A stretch of 14,015 bases of DNA, from positions 1 to 14,015 of the forward strand of contig CAZLJF010000041.1 in NCBI GenBank assembly GCA_964559845.1, written 5' to 3'. Positions 12,518-14,015 of the stretch are shown here, piece by piece. How positions within the stretch are numbered: position 1 is the stretch's first letter; the number at the start of each line of letters is the position of its first letter. The position numbers and the translations under genes are program-made. This DNA is from WSZY01 sp964559845. GTDB lineage: Bacteria > Pseudomonadota > Zetaproteobacteria > Mariprofundales > Mariprofundaceae. A model generated the notes under the pieces. That model saw only the letters and a list, made by a program, of their open reading frames with translations. It did not search any database and was not told the DNA's origin.

Positions 12518-13579
12518 AAGCATCTCGCGCTTTTTGTCATTGGCCAGTCACCAGCTATTCTGACCGAGTCGTTAGCTGCATGTTACGATAATCCTGTCGA
12601 TGAGATCAGGGTATGCACCACTGTCAGTGGCGCCAGCCTGCTGCGACAGGCCATGTTTGACAATGGTGGCTGGGAATCATTCCGGCACTCTTATCCTGCA
12701 TATGTTAACACCCGGTTTAATGAATCAAGCATCTTTACCCCGGCGAAGCTGGAGGATATTCGTTCGGACGATGATAACCGGATGATGGCCCGGTTCATAC
12801 TGACGATGGTCAGGGATGGTGTGGATCAGGCAGACATGGTTTCGGCATCCATCGCCGGAGGGCGGAAAACAATGGCGTATTTGATGGGTTTTGCCATGAG
12901 CCTTTTTGGCAGGGCTCAGGACAGGCTTACCCATGTATTGGTACCCGAAGCCTGGGAGCGTGACCGTTCATTTCTTGTTCCGCCCCCGAGTGAAGTAGAC
13001 CGCATCACACTTGTGGATGTTCCGTTTGTGCGTCTGGGATCGCATCTTAAACCCGCAATTGCGAAGGCCGATGTGGAGACCATTGTGGCATCCGCTCAGA
13101 CGGCAATAGATCTGGCTGCACTGCAGCCTTTGACGCTCAGGATTCGAAAGCGTGAACTCGATTATCTTGGCAAGCGGGTTCAGCTGGCCGAAAGGGAGTT
13201 TACCATCTATCAGTTTTTCGCCCAGCAAAAGATAAAATATTGCAAACACCCCGAACAGGCGCTTTGTGGTGACTGCCGCGATTGTTTTTTGTCTGTGGAT
13301 CAGATTGATGAGAAGAAAGAGGAGCTTCTTGCTGTTCGCGTGCAGTTTGGTGGGGTCAACGATGCCATGTACGAACGATTTGAAGAAGCCTGGAAGCCCA
13401 GGCGTGCTGCCGCAACCAATCTTCCGGAGCCGCTTCGCCGGATCAGTGAGGCCATAGAGAAAGGGTGGGGAATTGATCCCAGAGCCGAGCTGATCAAGGT
13501 AAGGAATGTCGGAAAGAGAAACCATCAGGCCTACGGACTGCTGGCGGATAAGACACAGATCAGGATTGTGAGGGAGTAG
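12515..13579 (+). CDS. CRISPR-associated CARF protein, NE0113 / 'ring nuclease Csm6' family
   Basis: Type III CRISPR accessory protein of 354 residues. The N-terminal Rossmann-like CARF domain (about 1-200) starts with 'LALFVIGQSPAILTESL' and holds 'SIAGGRKTMAYLMGFAM' (112-128), the signature of the NE0113 family. CARF domains bind cyclic oligoadenylate, and this family is often annotated as ring nuclease (family knowledge). The C-terminal part looks like a winged helix ('KRVQLAEREFTIYQFFAQQ', then 'PLRRISEAIEKGWGI' and a wing-like end). It is interrupted by a Cys cluster at Cys243, Cys251, Cys254 and Cys257, a possible zinc site. No convincing HEPN nuclease motif is seen. The TTG start at 12515 follows GGGGAGG by 4 nt; no in-frame ATG lies nearby. 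cmr1 starts 2 nt after the stop, so the two are co-expressed. Either signal degradation or transcription control fits. Confidence 0.82.
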   Translation: MKHLALFVIGQSPAILTESLAACYDNPVDEIRVCTTVSGASLLRQAMFDNGGWESFRHSYPAYVNTRFNESSIFTPAKLEDIRSDDDNRMMARFILTMVRDGVDQADMVSASIAGGRKTMAYLMGFAMSLFGRAQDRLTHVLVPEAWERDRSFLVPPPSEVDRITLVDVPFVRLGSHLKPAIAKADVETIVASAQTAIDLAALQPLTLRIRKRELDYLGKRVQLAEREFTIYQFFAQQKIKYCKHPEQALCGDCRDCFLSVDQIDEKKEELLAVRVQFGGVNDAMYERFEEAWKPRRAAATNLPEPLRRISEAIEKGWGIDPRAELIKVRNVGKRNHQAYGLLADKTQIRIVRE

Positions 13580-13581
13580 AG

Positions 13582-14015
13582 ATGAAAACCATAGAGGCAA
13601 CCTACCGTATCGTAACGCCGATGTTTATTGGTGGTGCAAATCAGGACCCATCCGATGGCATTCGTCCGCCATCATTCAAGGGTGCGCTGCGCTTTTGGTG
13701 GCGAGCTTTGAATTGGGGCAAGTTTTATCAAGTAAATGCTGGTGATGAGTCAGAAGCCTTAAAAGCTCTACACCAAGAAGAATCACGCCTTTTTGGCAGC
13801 GCAGCGAAAGATGGCAAAGGCGGGCAGGGATGTTTTTTGTTAAGTGTATCAAAAAATGTCTTTGGACATAAAAAGCAGAATGAGGTGCACCCCGACTTTA
13901 AGAACAAAGATGCCGCTCGATACTTGGCTTATGGGCTTATGGAGGCATTTTCTAGTCGCAAAACTGGCAAAAAAGCAGGGCAGCTGGTGCGGGGGTGCTT
14001 AAACGAGAATCAGTA
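13582..14015 (+). CDS. cmr1: Type III-B CRISPR RAMP protein Cmr1, partial
   Basis: Subunit of the Cmr RNA-targeting complex, placed at the 3' end of the crRNA (family knowledge). The N-terminal 144 codons are visible and open to the window end. It starts MKTIEATYRIVTPMFIGGAN, and the Cmr1 hallmark 'IRPPSFKGALRFWWRAL' follows at about 27-43, then 'EESRLFGSAAKDGKGGQGCF', the RAMP-type glycine-rich segment. GGGAG lies 5 nt before the ATG and overlaps the end of the CARF gene, so the pair form an operon that presumably continues with cmr2-cmr6 beyond the window. Codons look more A/T-ending than in the chemosensory genes, which fits a laterally acquired defence locus. No truncation or frameshift is seen in the visible part. 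Confidence 0.9.
   Translation, partial: MKTIEATYRIVTPMFIGGANQDPSDGIRPPSFKGALRFWWRALNWGKFYQVNAGDESEALKALHQEESRLFGSAAKDGKGGQGCFLLSVSKNVFGHKKQNEVHPDFKNKDAARYLAYGLMEAFSSRKTGKKAGQLVRGCLNENQ

Noticed and set aside
13502..13525. R-x6-H pattern at residues 330-337 of the CARF protein as a HEPN nuclease motif
   Set aside because: The spacing is at the edge of the HEPN pattern, and the surrounding sequence looks like the wing of a winged helix. There is no alpha-helical HEPN domain around it.
12968..13600. 210-codon open frame on the minus strand
   Set aside because: Antisense to the CARF gene and the start of cmr1, with no family resemblance and no ribosome site noted.
12261..14015. CRISPR repeat-spacer array
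   Set aside because: No regularly spaced direct repeats of 25-40 bp were seen near the cas genes; any array must lie outside the window.

Overview
The window comes from a Gram-negative bacterium. Two adjacent minus-strand genes have lipoprotein-type signal peptides, one of them an MltD-like murein hydrolase, and the plus strand carries a PilB/GspE-class motor ATPase with a Pil-Chp-style chemosensory set. A proteobacterium is likely. The mix of an oxygen/iron-type di-iron sensor fold with pilus chemosensing would suit a microaerophile such as an iron-oxidising zetaproteobacterium, but that placement is a guess and the sequence does not prove it.

Left part (1-2305, minus strand): a truncated family 5 peptide-type solute-binding lipoprotein overlaps by 31 bp the end of an upstream MltD-like lytic transglycosylase with two LysM repeats. 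The divergent gap 2306-2455 holds a candidate promoter for the rightward genes, a dyad, and two competing hairpins over the mltD start codon.

Central part (2456-12118, plus strand): nine tightly packed genes. They encode a roadblock/LC7 protein, a di-iron MBL-fold protein resembling oxygen-binding ODP sensors (TTG start), a second roadblock/LC7 protein (MglB-like), an unrecognised 198-residue protein, an MglA-like small GTPase, a PilB-like ATPase with a receiver domain fused to its C-terminus, a CheW, an MCP without an obvious HAMP domain, and a CheA-type hybrid kinase. No cheY, cheR or cheB is seen. The simplest model has the MCP/CheW/CheA complex phosphorylating the receiver on the motor ATPase directly, with the CheA receiver as phosphate sink. 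The GTPase/roadblock/ODP half would add spatial or redox input. This is the candidate novel system of the window.

Right part (12144-14015): a tRNA-Glu(CUC) gene lies 25 bp after the kinase gene and is followed by a strong intrinsic terminator. About 250 bp without a gene then leads to a type III CRISPR locus: a CARF-type protein of the NE0113/'ring nuclease Csm6' family carrying a four-cysteine insertion, then cmr1, which runs off the end. No CRISPR repeats are visible in the window.
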